From positions 3,286,001 through 3,350,000 of the forward strand of contig NZ_CP024955.1 of the NCBI RefSeq assembly GCF_002804065.1: 64,000 nt of DNA. Direction: 5' to 3'. Position 1 is the stretch's first letter. Every line of letters starts with the position of its first letter. Position numbers and translations under genes: made by a program. This DNA comes from Kyrpidia spormannii. Its GTDB lineage: Bacteria; Bacillota; Bacilli; Kyrpidiales; Kyrpidiaceae. Positions 38,286 through 47,900 of this stretch are shown here, piece after piece. Under the pieces are notes generated by a model, which was given only the letters and a program-made list of their open reading frames with translations, had not been told where the DNA came from and searched no databases.

Positions 38286-39473
38286 CTATGAGGCAGCGGA
38301 CAATTTCACATTCACCGTAAGCTTTTGCTGTCCGCGATAGAAGGTCACCGATACGGTATCTCCCGGCTTTTTCACAAACAGTGCCTTGCGCAAATCAGAG
38401 ACGTTGTGCACAGGGGTGTTGTCGACCTGCACGATCACATCTCCCTCTTGCAGGCCCGCCGCAGCTGCTCCAGCGGTTGGCTGGCCGACGACCACGCCAT
38501 AATCCACCGGGACCTGAGGCCGACTCTCAAGGGGCAACTCTTGCAGGGATACGGCAGTAATACCGAGGACCGGGCGGATCACCTTGCCATTGGTGATCAG
38601 TTGCTGAATGATGGGTTTCGCTTCGTTAATCGGGATCGCGAATCCCAATCCTTCCACCGGCCCCTGGGCGGTTTGGGTAATCTTCGAACTGTTGATGCCG
38701 ATCACCTGACCTTCGATGTTGCACAGCGCTCCACCGCTGTTGCCCGGATTGATGGCCGCATCCGTTTGAATGACATCTTGCTCCCACACTACCTGGCCTT
38801 GACTATCGGTAATGGGCAAGGTTCGACCCGTGGCGCTGATCACCCCCACGGTCACTGTTTGACGAAACTCCAGACCCAGGGGATTGCCAATGGCGATCGC
38901 CGGTTCACCGGGCTGAAGCGTATCGGAATTCCCAAAGGTAGCCACCATATCCGCCTTGACCTGGTCAGCGGGGATGCGGAGAACGGCCAGATCGGTCAGC
39001 GGATCTGTGCCCACAATGGAGGCTTTCACTCGCTGTCCGTTCGCCAGCACCACCTCCACGGCGCTGGCACCTTCTACCACATGGTTATTCGTGACCACAT
39101 AGCCCCGGGGGTCAAAAATCACCCCTGACCCCACCCCTTGGTCCTTTTGCACCATTTGACCACGCCAGAAGTCGGGCACCTTGGCCACGTTGACAACTCC
39201 GACAATGGCTGGCTTTACTTTATTCACCGCTTGAACGATCCCCGTGTCGACAGTATAACTCACGGTCTGTTGTACACCGGAAGGCGGTGCGAGATTCGTC
39301 CCGGGCGCTTGGGCGACCGGCAAATTCACTAGATGACTCCGTATCATCGCTGGAAGGAAAAGCATGGTCACAATCGACCCGATCATCGCGGACACCACGA
39401 TCACGGCTAGCCACGACAGCGGCCCACGACGTCTGGGCCTCATGCCTTCTGCATCCGTATCGTAGAAACCCAT
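38286..39473 (-). CDS. htrA: HtrA/DegP-type S1C serine protease
   Basis: Membrane-anchored quality-control protease of the cell envelope. The 395 residues start with a cytoplasmic basic segment, one transmembrane helix (SWLAVIVVSAMIGSIVTMLF, about 22-41), the trypsin-like domain with VTNNHVVEGA, DLAVLRI and NPGNSGGALCN for the His-Asp-Ser triad, and one C-terminal PDZ domain. ATG at 39473 with GGAGG seven bases upstream was preferred over the TTG six bases earlier. Stands in the Bacillus-like walJ-htrA-yyzF-rlmH order; own promoter at 39528-39557. Confidence 0.95.
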   Translation of the reverse strand: MGFYDTDAEGMRPRRRGPLSWLAVIVVSAMIGSIVTMLFLPAMIRSHLVNLPVAQAPGTNLAPPSGVQQTVSYTVDTGIVQAVNKVKPAIVGVVNVAKVPDFWRGQMVQKDQGVGSGVIFDPRGYVVTNNHVVEGASAVEVVLANGQRVKASIVGTDPLTDLAVLRIPADQVKADMVATFGNSDTLQPGEPAIAIGNPLGLEFRQTVTVGVISATGRTLPITDSQGQVVWEQDVIQTDAAINPGNSGGALCNIEGQVIGINSSKITQTAQGPVEGLGFAIPINEAKPIIQQLITNGKVIRPVLGITAVSLQELPLESRPQVPVDYGVVVGQPTAGAAAAGLQEGDVIVQVDNTPVHNVSDLRKALFVKKPGDTVSVTFYRGQQKLTVNVKLSAAS

Positions 39474-39527
39474 CGTCAAACCTCCTTATCCCGAGCCGAG
39501 CATGCCCTTGACAGCCCGACTGCCTCC

Positions 39528-39557
39528 ATTATACCGACTGGGAGCGCCCTTTCTCAA
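39528..39557 (-). promoter_or_regulatory. Sigma-A promoter of htrA
   Basis: TTGAGA (39552-39557) and TATAAT (39528-39533) with an 18-base spacer on the minus strand, 55 bases before the start. No CssR box recognised. Confidence 0.7.
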
Positions 39558-39689
39558 TGAAAGAACGCATTCGTCGGCGAAGATTCAGTCCTTTGGAAAA
39601 CCGATGGAGATCTGGTGGATTTGTTGTGTATAGAACCATCTGTCATGGACGACAATGCTGGTGTACGGGACTGAGAGGGGGAAACAAGT

Positions 39690-39908
39690 GTGGCGACACA
39701 ACCAGCGCCCGACTGGGCGGCCCTGATTGCCGATCTCAAGGAAACAGAGTACCAGAATACCTTGTTATTGACCGCTTTATTGGAATGGTTGATCGAGTCG
39801 GGAGTGGCACAACGAGAGGAAATCCTTCGCAAGGTTCGGGAGTTGGACACCCGGGTCGGCCACGGCAGACCGAAGGCCCTCCAATCCGGAGATCACCCTA
39901 CGGCATAA
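39690..39908 (+). CDS. Small hypothetical protein (72 aa)
   Basis: GTG start at 39690 after GAGAGGGGGAAACAA. The product, opening MATQPAPDWAALIADLKETE, is mostly helical and acidic in the middle (EYQNTLLLTALLEWLIESG) with a basic end. No membrane segment, cysteine pair or known motif. It lies divergent from htrA and overlaps the convergent walJ 3' end by 16 bases. Family not recognised. Confidence 0.55.
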   Translation: MATQPAPDWAALIADLKETEYQNTLLLTALLEWLIESGVAQREEILRKVRELDTRVGHGRPKALQSGDHPTA

Positions 39909-40678
39909 AGAGGCGTCGACTCGTGTCTCGGAGCCACCTCAATCGGAAGATGCTCCAGACCTTCCTGCATCAAAATGGCTCGTACCGCGGTTTTTGCGAC
40001 TTCCGGCGCATTGTTTTCTTCACTCAGGTGGGCCAACACCACCCGGGTTGTCCGGTTGCCGATCACTTCGGCTAGGGTCTCCCCCGCCGCTTCGTTGGAC
40101 AGGTGCCCTTTGTCCCCCAGGATTCGCCGCTTCAGGTGCCACGGATAAGTACCGGCCCGCAACATCCCGACATCGTGGTTGGACTCGAGAATATACGCAT
40201 CCGCGTCGGCGATGGCGCCGCGCAAGCGGTCCCCGACAAAACCCAGGTCTGTGGCCAGCACGAGCTTTTTCCCGCCGTGGTGAAAGCAAAACATCACGGG
40301 TTCCCGGGCGTCATGGGAGACAGCGACGGGTTCCGCAGCAACCCCGCCAAAATAAACCACCTTTCCCGCAGTGAGCGTAAAACAGCGTTCACTGCCGACC
40401 TCGGTGGAAAGATCACCGAGTTCCGTCCAGGTCCCTCCGGTGGCCCAGATCGGCACCGCATGGCGCCGGGCAAACACCCGCAATCCATGGACGTGGTCCC
40501 GGTGTTCGTGGGTCACCACCACCGCCGTCAACTGGTCCGGGTTCACCCCGTGCTGCTGCAAAGAGCGGTCCAATCGCCGAGCGCTGATCCCCGCATCGAT
40601 CAGGAGGCGCACATCGTCCGCCCAAACCAGTACCGCATTTCCAGAACTTCCGCTCGCCAGCACACTGAAAGAAAACAC
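39893..40678 (-). CDS. walJ: WalJ/YycJ metallo-beta-lactamase-fold protein
   Basis: A 261-residue MBL-fold exonuclease-like protein. It opens VFSFSVLASGSSGNAV and has the di-metal motif THEHRDHVHG, later ESNHDVGMLR, and HLSNEAAGE. WalJ of Bacillus helps coordinate cell division with replication and is normally the last gene of walRKHIJ. Here walR, walK, walH and walI are absent upstream. GTG at 40678 with GGAGGAGG ten bases upstream; the open frame extends to 40819 without support. Confidence 0.92.
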   Translation of the reverse strand: MFSFSVLASGSSGNAVLVWADDVRLLIDAGISARRLDRSLQQHGVNPDQLTAVVVTHEHRDHVHGLRVFARRHAVPIWATGGTWTELGDLSTEVGSERCFTLTAGKVVYFGGVAAEPVAVSHDAREPVMFCFHHGGKKLVLATDLGFVGDRLRGAIADADAYILESNHDVGMLRAGTYPWHLKRRILGDKGHLSNEAAGETLAEVIGNRTTRVVLAHLSEENNAPEVAKTAVRAILMQEGLEHLPIEVAPRHESTPLYAVG

Positions 40679-40887
40679 GCCTTCGACGCCTCCTCCGAAA
40701 ACCTCACCCACGTCCCCTTCTATTGTGCCGGCGGGGGTCCGATTTGGCAACCCGTGCCGGGCAAGTCTTTGCAGTTGCGGACACCGTAATGTGGCCAGAG
40801 TCCCTAAAATACAGCTCAACGGGGAACACTGTGGTTGTAAGGGCAGGAAGTTTCGGCTTGACCACCCTTAGATCGGAGGGGGACACC

Positions 40888-41259
40888 ATGGGCGAGCGAT
40901 CGATCCTCGCATACTTTCGTTCTTTTGCAAGGGCTTCTCACGCGGCGAATACCCTGCGGCAACGAGGATTCTCAGAGGTGCAGCTAGCTTCCGTCAGCTC
41001 CTTTCCCGAAGGGCCGGCTCCTCTGCATCACACCACGATCTCTGGGCACATCCCTAGCCTCGCCAACCTCACCCTCGGAAACGGAGTTATCGACCGGGAC
41101 GAAAGCCCTCTGGCGGCGGTCCATCCGTCGGCCTCGGGCATGGCGGACCAAGAGGACCCCGATGCCATCGGGACCAACTGGTTGGTCACCGCCGTCGTTC
41201 CCGACAATGAAACCGAAGGGGTGCTCAACCTACTGCGAAGTTTCGGGGCAAAAGTTTGA
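40888..41259 (+). CDS. Hypothetical protein, possibly general-stress like
   Basis: A 123-residue product opening MGERSILAYFRSFARASHAA. A short alpha/beta sandwich pattern is suggested by ILAYF, HAANTLRQRGFSEVQLAS and, at the end, WLVTAVVPDNETEGVLNLLR, with a polar middle. It vaguely recalls heat-induced/general stress (YflT-like) proteins, but I cannot confirm a family. ATG at 40888 with GGAGG nine bases upstream. It lies between walJ (divergent) and the tRNA cluster (opposite strand). Confidence 0.6.
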   Translation: MGERSILAYFRSFARASHAANTLRQRGFSEVQLASVSSFPEGPAPLHHTTISGHIPSLANLTLGNGVIDRDESPLAAVHPSASGMADQEDPDAIGTNWLVTAVVPDNETEGVLNLLRSFGAKV

Positions 41260-41331
41260 TCAACCCAGCACCTCCTAGAAAAAAGGCCACCCTCCAGGAC
41301 GGAGAGGTGGCTTTTCAATCGATTCAACCAA

Positions 41332-41408
<77 letters not shown>

Positions 41409-41437
41409 CAAAGGTCGACCCCGCGTCGACCCGGCGT

Positions 41438-41514
41438 TGGCGGAGCTGACGGGATTCGAACCCGCGATCTCCTGCGTGACAGGCAGGCGTGATGGGCCTC
41501 TACACTACAGCTCC
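41438..41514 (-). tRNA. tRNA-Asp (GTC)
   Basis: Acceptor GGAGCTG/CAGCTCC with encoded GCCA end, anticodon loop CTGTCAC between CCTGC and GCAGG, T arm GGGTTCGAATCCC. Confidence 0.97.
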
Positions 41515-41526
41515 AAGACATAAAAA

Positions 41527-41601
41527 TGGTGGGCGGTACTGGGATCGAACCAGTGACCCCTCGCGTGTGAAGCGAGTGCTCTCCCGCTGAGCTAACCGCC
41601 C
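41527..41601 (-). tRNA. tRNA-Val (CAC)
   Basis: Acceptor GGGCGGT/ACCGCCC with encoded ACCA, anticodon loop TTCACAC between CTCGC and GCGAG, so the anticodon is CAC. Confidence 0.96.
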
Positions 41602-41666
41602 ATCCCGATCTCCTGTTATCGCCGCACCATTGGTGGCGACGGTGCCGGTTCGGCACAGTCCGGTGT

Positions 41667-41742
41667 TGGTGAGCCATGCAGGACTCGAACCTGCGACACC
41701 CTGATTAAAAGTCAGGTGCTCTACCATCTGAGCTAATGGCTC
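41667..41742 (-). tRNA. tRNA-Lys (TTT)
   Basis: Acceptor GAGCCAT/ATGGCTC with encoded ACCA, anticodon loop CTTTTAA between CCTGA and TCAGG. First of the cluster in transcription order, about 50 bases after the promoter. Confidence 0.97.
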
Positions 41743-41792
41743 TCATGCCCCGCAACCACCCAGCAGAGTGGCGGACGTCGACGACGGTTTAT

Positions 41793-41821
41793 ACTATACC
41801 ACGCCCCCGGCTCAGATGCAA
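41793..41821 (-). promoter_or_regulatory. Promoter of the tRNA cluster
   Basis: TTGCAT (41816-41821) and TATAGT (41793-41798) with a 17-base spacer on the minus strand, upstream of tRNA-Lys. It lies between purA and the tRNAs, so they can be made independently of purA. Confidence 0.65.
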
Positions 41822-41875
41822 GACCCCAAGAGGATTTTTTGACTCCCTCGGGGTCTCCCATACCGACCGAAAAGG

Positions 41876-43219
<1,344 letters not shown>

Positions 43220-43239
43220 TCAGAGCGGTCACCGCCCCC

Positions 43240-43268
43240 AGTCTATCAGCCCCCGGCGTGCGTGTCAA
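43240..43268 (-). promoter_or_regulatory. Sigma-A promoter of purA
   Basis: Consensus TTGACA (43263-43268) and TAGACT (43240-43245) with a 17-base spacer on the minus strand, about 70 bases before the start. No PurR box was recognised. Confidence 0.75.
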
Positions 43269-43402
43269 CGGAAGACCGAACGTTTCCCCATCATGCGCCG
43301 TCAATCGTTCGGGTTAAAGGGAGGCACGCCCAAGGCGACGAATGTAATAGAAGGGTAAATTACAGCTATGCGCCCATCTGCGGCCGCAGAGGGGGGAGCA
43401 TT

Positions 43403-45550
43403 GTGGTTTCGGAAAAGTCGGAGCCATTGTTTGCGCTGGACATTGGGACGAGAACTGTCGTCGGGCTCACCGCCATTCCCGGAACAAAGGGATTAACGAT
43501 CAAGGCGGTCGAAATTCTTGAGCATCAAACTCGTTCTATGTTGGACGGACAAATTCACGATATACCCCGGGTAGCCGAGCTGATCCGGCGTCTCAAGGCG
43601 CGGTTGGAGAAAAAGGTCGGTCCCCTTCGGGACGTGGCGGTGGCCGCCGCCGGTCGAGCGCTGAAAACCTGCCGGGGAAAGGCTGTTCGCGCTGTGAACG
43701 GTTCCCGGTTAGAGGCGGACGCGGTTCGCGGATTAGAATTAGAAGCGTTGGAGCAGGCTCGCCGAGAATTGGCGGGGGACGAAGAGTCTGCCGGCCGTTA
43801 TCATTGTGTAGGTTATTCCGTCGTCGAATACAAACTCGATGGGACGACGATCGGCAATCTCCTCGGGCAGAGAGGACAGGAGGCCAGCACCGAAGTCATC
43901 GGTACCTTTTTGCCAAAGGTGGTGGTCGAATCGTTGGCTGCGGCCTTGGAAGCCGCAGATCTGCAGATGCGCGCCCTGACCTTGGAGCCTATCGCCGCGA
44001 TCCACGCCCTCATCCCGGCCTCCATGCGAAAGCTGAACTTGGCTCTGGTGGACGTGGGAGCCGGAACCTCCGACATCGCCTTGACTGCAGAGGGTACGGT
44101 CGTCGCCTACGGAATGGTTCCCAGTGCAGGGGACGAAATTACTGAGGCTCTGGCGGAAACCTGGCTGCTGGACTTTGATACGGCAGAGACAGCAAAGCGG
44201 AACTGGCGAGATGCGGAGATCCGCTTTACCGACGTCCTGGGTCATAGCCGAAAAGTGCCGGGCCCGGAATTCGTTCAGTCTATGGCCCCCGCCGTGGACG
44301 GACTTTCAGAACTTATTGCCCGGGAAATTCTCAGCCTGAACGGCCGGCCCCCCGCAGCAGTGCTCTTGATCGGAGGAGGCAGCCTGACACCGGGGCTGCC
44401 GGAGAGTCTGGCCCGGAAGTTGGGCCTTCCCCAGGACCGCGTCGCTGTCCGGTCCGTGGATCATGTGGCAGGATTCGCCAGGATCCCGCCGAGACTCAAG
44501 GGGCCGGACGGTGTAACGCCCCTGGGAATCGCCCTGGCTGCCCTGGAACACCCGGTTCAGACCGCCACAGTTCGGGTCGGCAGTACGGAGGTACACCTGT
44601 TCGACTTTCGAGATCTCACGGTCGGGGATGCGTTGATTCAAGCGGGTATTCACATCCGTTCTCTATTCGGTCGCCCTGGCGCCGCGTTGACGGTGACCAT
44701 CGGAGGAGAGAGGCGCGTTGTTCCTGGCTCACCGGGGTCGGGGCCGGAGATCCGGTTGAATGGTTCACCTGCCACGCTGGACTCGCCGGTCACAAGCGGG
44801 GATCATATCGAGGTACGACCCGGACAAAACGGGAAAGACGCTCGGTGCCGAATCGAAGATTTGATCCCGCCCCTACAAAGTTTGTCGGTGTACGTGAATG
44901 GTGTATCCCAGCCCGTGCCGCCGCGCGTGTTCATGAACGGACACCGGGTCAAACCGGACACCCAAGTGGTAGATCGGGCAATGATCGAGGCGTACATCCC
45001 CGAGCAGTTGCGGGATGTGCTTGAAGATGTCGGGAGACCCGAAGCGTTCTCCCAGCGAGAAATTCATTTTACATGGAATGGCAGGTCCGTTCAGTACGTT
45101 CATCCCAACTGGATCGTGACATTGAACGGGGTGGCGGCCGAACCGGGAACTGTCGTGGCCGCGGGGGATCGGATCGAGATTGTGGAAGCCCCGCCTCCGG
45201 TATTGGCGGATTGGCTCGTCACGAACCCGGAACGCAGTCCCGGGCGGCCGGCCCTCACGGTCACCGTCAACGGCCAGTTGGTACGATTGGACGGGGAAGA
45301 TTATAGGGCGTTCCGGTGCAACGGGCGCCCGGCTGATCCCGGGACGCCGCTTCAAGACGGCGACGACTGGGTGGAGGTCTGGGACGAACAAGTTGGCGAA
45401 TGGATCATCAGCGACCTGTTTCGAGTGATCGATCCCGAGGGGTTGCGACCTGCCGATGCCCGGTCGTTTCACGTGGAGGTCAATGGTGCCGAAGCGACAT
45501 TCACCACGCCCCTTCACACCGGGGACAACGTGCGGCTCTACTGGAGATAG
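43403..45550 (+). CDS. FtsA/PilM-like ATPase with tandem C-terminal beta-grasp-like repeats
   Basis: A 715-residue protein. Residues 1-385 have the actin-like ATPase fold: FALDIGTRTVVGL (phosphate 1), a 1C-type insert, LALVDVGAGTSDIAL (phosphate 2) and LLIGGGSLTPGL (adenosine). From about 385 to the end, five units of 60-70 residues share a pattern with VxVNG, then NGxPAxPxTPVxxGDxIEV and a helix (starting near 429, 494, 554, 618, 689). Such repeats are unlike FtsA or PilM tails. GTG at 43403 with GGGGGGAG upstream. It lies divergent from purA, convergent with dnaB. Likely a cell-surface, division or wall-linked ATPase; role unknown. Confidence 0.8.
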   Translation: MVSEKSEPLFALDIGTRTVVGLTAIPGTKGLTIKAVEILEHQTRSMLDGQIHDIPRVAELIRRLKARLEKKVGPLRDVAVAAAGRALKTCRGKAVRAVNGSRLEADAVRGLELEALEQARRELAGDEESAGRYHCVGYSVVEYKLDGTTIGNLLGQRGQEASTEVIGTFLPKVVVESLAAALEAADLQMRALTLEPIAAIHALIPASMRKLNLALVDVGAGTSDIALTAEGTVVAYGMVPSAGDEITEALAETWLLDFDTAETAKRNWRDAEIRFTDVLGHSRKVPGPEFVQSMAPAVDGLSELIAREILSLNGRPPAAVLLIGGGSLTPGLPESLARKLGLPQDRVAVRSVDHVAGFARIPPRLKGPDGVTPLGIALAALEHPVQTATVRVGSTEVHLFDFRDLTVGDALIQAGIHIRSLFGRPGAALTVTIGGERRVVPGSPGSGPEIRLNGSPATLDSPVTSGDHIEVRPGQNGKDARCRIEDLIPPLQSLSVYVNGVSQPVPPRVFMNGHRVKPDTQVVDRAMIEAYIPEQLRDVLEDVGRPEAFSQREIHFTWNGRSVQYVHPNWIVTLNGVAAEPGTVVAAGDRIEIVEAPPPVLADWLVTNPERSPGRPALTVTVNGQLVRLDGEDYRAFRCNGRPADPGTPLQDGDDWVEVWDEQVGEWIISDLFRVIDPEGLRPADARSFHVEVNGAEATFTTPLHTGDNVRLYWR

Positions 45551-45577
45551 GCGTTTCCCCTCGCCGGGGTCCCCCGG

Positions 45578-46930
45578 TCAAGGGGTCCCCTCTCCCGCGG
45601 ACACCCGTTCGAGGTTGACAAATTTATTGAAGTTCTTGAGGAATACCATCTCGACTTTACCTGTCGGCCCGTTTCGCTGTTTGGCAATGATGACTTCAAT
45701 CACATTTTTGCGATCCGTATCTGGATCGTAGTAATCCTCGCGATAGAGAAACGCCACGAGGTCCGCATCCTGCTCGATCGATCCCGATTCGCGAATGTCA
45801 GACAAAAGAGGGCGTTTGTCTTGGCGCTGTTCTACAGACCTGGATAACTGGGAAAGGGCGATCACCGGTACCTCCAGTTCCCTCGCCAATGCTTTTAAAC
45901 CCCGGGATATCTCGGAAATCTCCTGTTGACGATTGTCCGCCCGCCCCCTTCCTTGCATCAACTGCAGGTAGTCCACTACGATTAACCCCAATCCCCGTTC
46001 CGCCTTGAGCCGTCGACATTTTGACCGCATCTCCGCAATGGTGATTCCCGGGGTGTCGTCTACATAGATCGGCGCCTCAGATAGATTGGCCACGGCCATC
46101 GTGAGTTTCGGCCAATCTTGTTCATCCAGAAAGCCTGTCCGCAGCTTGTGAGCATCGAGATTGGCTTCGGCTGAAAGCATCCGCTGCACCAACTGCTCCT
46201 TGGACATTTCCAAACTGAGAATCGCCACGGGCAAACCGTAACGAACCCCGACATTCTGGGCAATGTTCAAAGCGAAGGCCGTCTTCCCCACGCTGGGCCG
46301 GGCCGCAACGATGATCAGGTCCGATTTTTGAAACCCAGAGGTCAGGCGGTCCAAGTCGGGAAACCCCGATGGGACGCCGGTGACTTGACCCTTATTGGCA
46401 TATAGATACTCAATGCGCTCAAAAGCCTGTTCCAGAATATCCCGAATCGGAATGAAGCCGCGGACCACCCGGGACTGGGTGATTTCAAAAATCCGTTGTT
46501 CCGCTTCGTCCAGAAGGCCGGCGACATCTTCGGCGGGTTCGTACCCTTTCGCCGCGATTTGGGTCGCCGTACGAATGAGCTGGCGCAACACCGATTTGTC
46601 GTGCACCAGGTCGATGTAATGTTCAACATTTCCCGTCGCTGGTACAATATGGGCCAATTCGGCGAGGTAAGAAGCTCCCCCGCATTCATCCAGTTGGCCC
46701 GCATCCTGAAGGCGGGCAGTAACTGTAACGAGATCCACAGGGTCCCCGTGAGAGGACACCTCCGCCATCGCCCGAAAAATCTTTTGATGGGCCGAGCGGT
46801 AAAAATCCTCAGGTGTCAAGCGCTCCAGAGCCAAGTGAAAGGCGGCCCCGTCCAACAGAGCCGCACCGAGGACCGCTTGTTCCGCTTCAACGCTTTGGGG
46901 AGGAACCCGGTCTTGCATGCTGTCGCTCAC
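45578..46930 (-). CDS. dnaB: Replicative DNA helicase
   Basis: Hexameric helicase that unwinds DNA at the fork (called dnaC in B. subtilis). The 450 residues have the N-terminal DnaG-interacting domain (PPQSVEAEQAVLGAAL), the linker helix and the RecA-like domain with Walker A ARPSVGKTAFALN, LSLEMSKEQL and SDIRESGSIEQDADLV. GTG start at 46930 (MSDSMQD); the GAGGG signal is about eight bases upstream. Directly downstream of rplI with 16 bases between them, as usual. No intein is seen. Confidence 0.96.
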   Translation of the reverse strand: MSDSMQDRVPPQSVEAEQAVLGAALLDGAAFHLALERLTPEDFYRSAHQKIFRAMAEVSSHGDPVDLVTVTARLQDAGQLDECGGASYLAELAHIVPATGNVEHYIDLVHDKSVLRQLIRTATQIAAKGYEPAEDVAGLLDEAEQRIFEITQSRVVRGFIPIRDILEQAFERIEYLYANKGQVTGVPSGFPDLDRLTSGFQKSDLIIVAARPSVGKTAFALNIAQNVGVRYGLPVAILSLEMSKEQLVQRMLSAEANLDAHKLRTGFLDEQDWPKLTMAVANLSEAPIYVDDTPGITIAEMRSKCRRLKAERGLGLIVVDYLQLMQGRGRADNRQQEISEISRGLKALARELEVPVIALSQLSRSVEQRQDKRPLLSDIRESGSIEQDADLVAFLYREDYYDPDTDRKNVIEVIIAKQRNGPTGKVEMVFLKNFNKFVNLERVSAGEGTP

Positions 46931-46946
46931 CGTTCATCCCTCGCCG

Positions 46947-47390
46947 TTACACGGGAAGCACGCGAACCCGAATATCCGCAGTCACTTCAGGATGAAGCCG
47001 AACCCGCACCGTCACTGTGCCCGGGTGGCGAATCGGCTCCTCCAGTTCAATTTTGCGCTTATCCACCTTGAGGCCTTGCGCCGCCAGAGCTTCGGCGATT
47101 TGCTTCCCGGTGACGGCACCGAAAAGTCGACCGTTTTCGCCAGACTTGGCCGTAATCTCCACGACGAGGCCGCTTAGTTTGTCCGCGGTTTCTTTAGCTT
47201 GGCGCAGACGTTCGGCCTCCTGCGCCTTTCTATGCTCCACCCGGGTCTGTAAAGCGCGGAGATTCGCTTCCGTCGCCTCCACTGCCAGTTTTCGCGGAAG
47301 GAGATAGTTGCGGGCATACCCTTCGGACACGTCTTTGACATCCCCAGCGTTGCCCTGGCCTTTGACGTCTTGCAGAAAAATAACCTTCAC
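46947..47390 (-). CDS. rplI: 50S ribosomal protein L9
   Basis: L9 binds near the L1 stalk base and helps hold frame. The 147 residues show [21 protein letters not shown] and [17 protein letters not shown], then a long linker helix and the C-domain ending [13 protein letters not shown] at 47390 preferred because GGGGGG lies six bases upstream; a GTG three bases earlier is equally open. It precedes dnaB. In Bacillus, gdpP and yybS lie upstream of rplI; they are absent here. Confidence 0.95.
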   Translation of the reverse strand: MKVIFLQDVKGQGNAGDVKDVSEGYARNYLLPRKLAVEATEANLRALQTRVEHRKAQEAERLRQAKETADKLSGLVVEITAKSGENGRLFGAVTGKQIAEALAAQGLKVDKRKIELEEPIRHPGTVTVRVRLHPEVTADIRVRVLPV

Positions 47391-47421
47391 CACTGACCCC
47401 CCATTCGCCGCTTCCGGAAAA

Positions 47422-47733
47422 TTAACGGCCTCTCAAGTGATTTTCAACCGCCCCGAGGTCTCCGAACCAGGTTTCAGCCTCGTGACCGATTTCCTTTGTT
47501 TTTGTTAACTTTTCCAGTGCTTTACGATCAATCTCCCCAGGGGAGAGGCCAACCCGACGCGCCAGGATATAAACACTGATCAATATGCCCGACAAAGCGT
47601 CGGCGATCAGCCCCTCAGCCCCAGTATGACATGCCCGAAACAGAGCTGACACCTGGTCGAGTAACTCAATCTTTATCCATTCCATCAACTTCACTTGTCG
47701 ACCGATGTCCACGTCCCGGCGAAAGGTCGCCAC
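47422..47733 (-). CDS. MazG-like family protein
   Basis: A 103-residue helical product. [43 protein letters not shown] and the polar end follow the MazG-like (short) helix pattern, which in true MazG coordinates magnesium to hydrolyse nucleoside triphosphates. Here the EXXE-type acidic pairs are not clear, so pyrophosphohydrolase activity is unproven. GTG at 47733 with GGGGAGG upstream. The open frame continues 127 codons further but its extension is low complexity and antisense-like. It lies 31 bases upstream of rplI, probably first gene of that unit. Confidence 0.7.
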   Translation of the reverse strand: MATFRRDVDIGRQVKLMEWIKIELLDQVSALFRACHTGAEGLIADALSGILISVYILARRVGLSPGEIDRKALEKLTKTKEIGHEAETWFGDLGAVENHLRGR

Positions 47734-47900
47734 GGGTGCCCCTCCCCTCTCAAGCCTCAGATAAAAGGATTCAACATCGCCCCCTGAATTCCTCCTGCAT
47801 CCGCGAAGGCCGACCTGACACGAGCGCCGCCCCGGCATATCTTGAGTTTCCGCGTACATGCTAGGGGTGTACACGGAGATCCCTGAAAGGAGCGGGAAAT

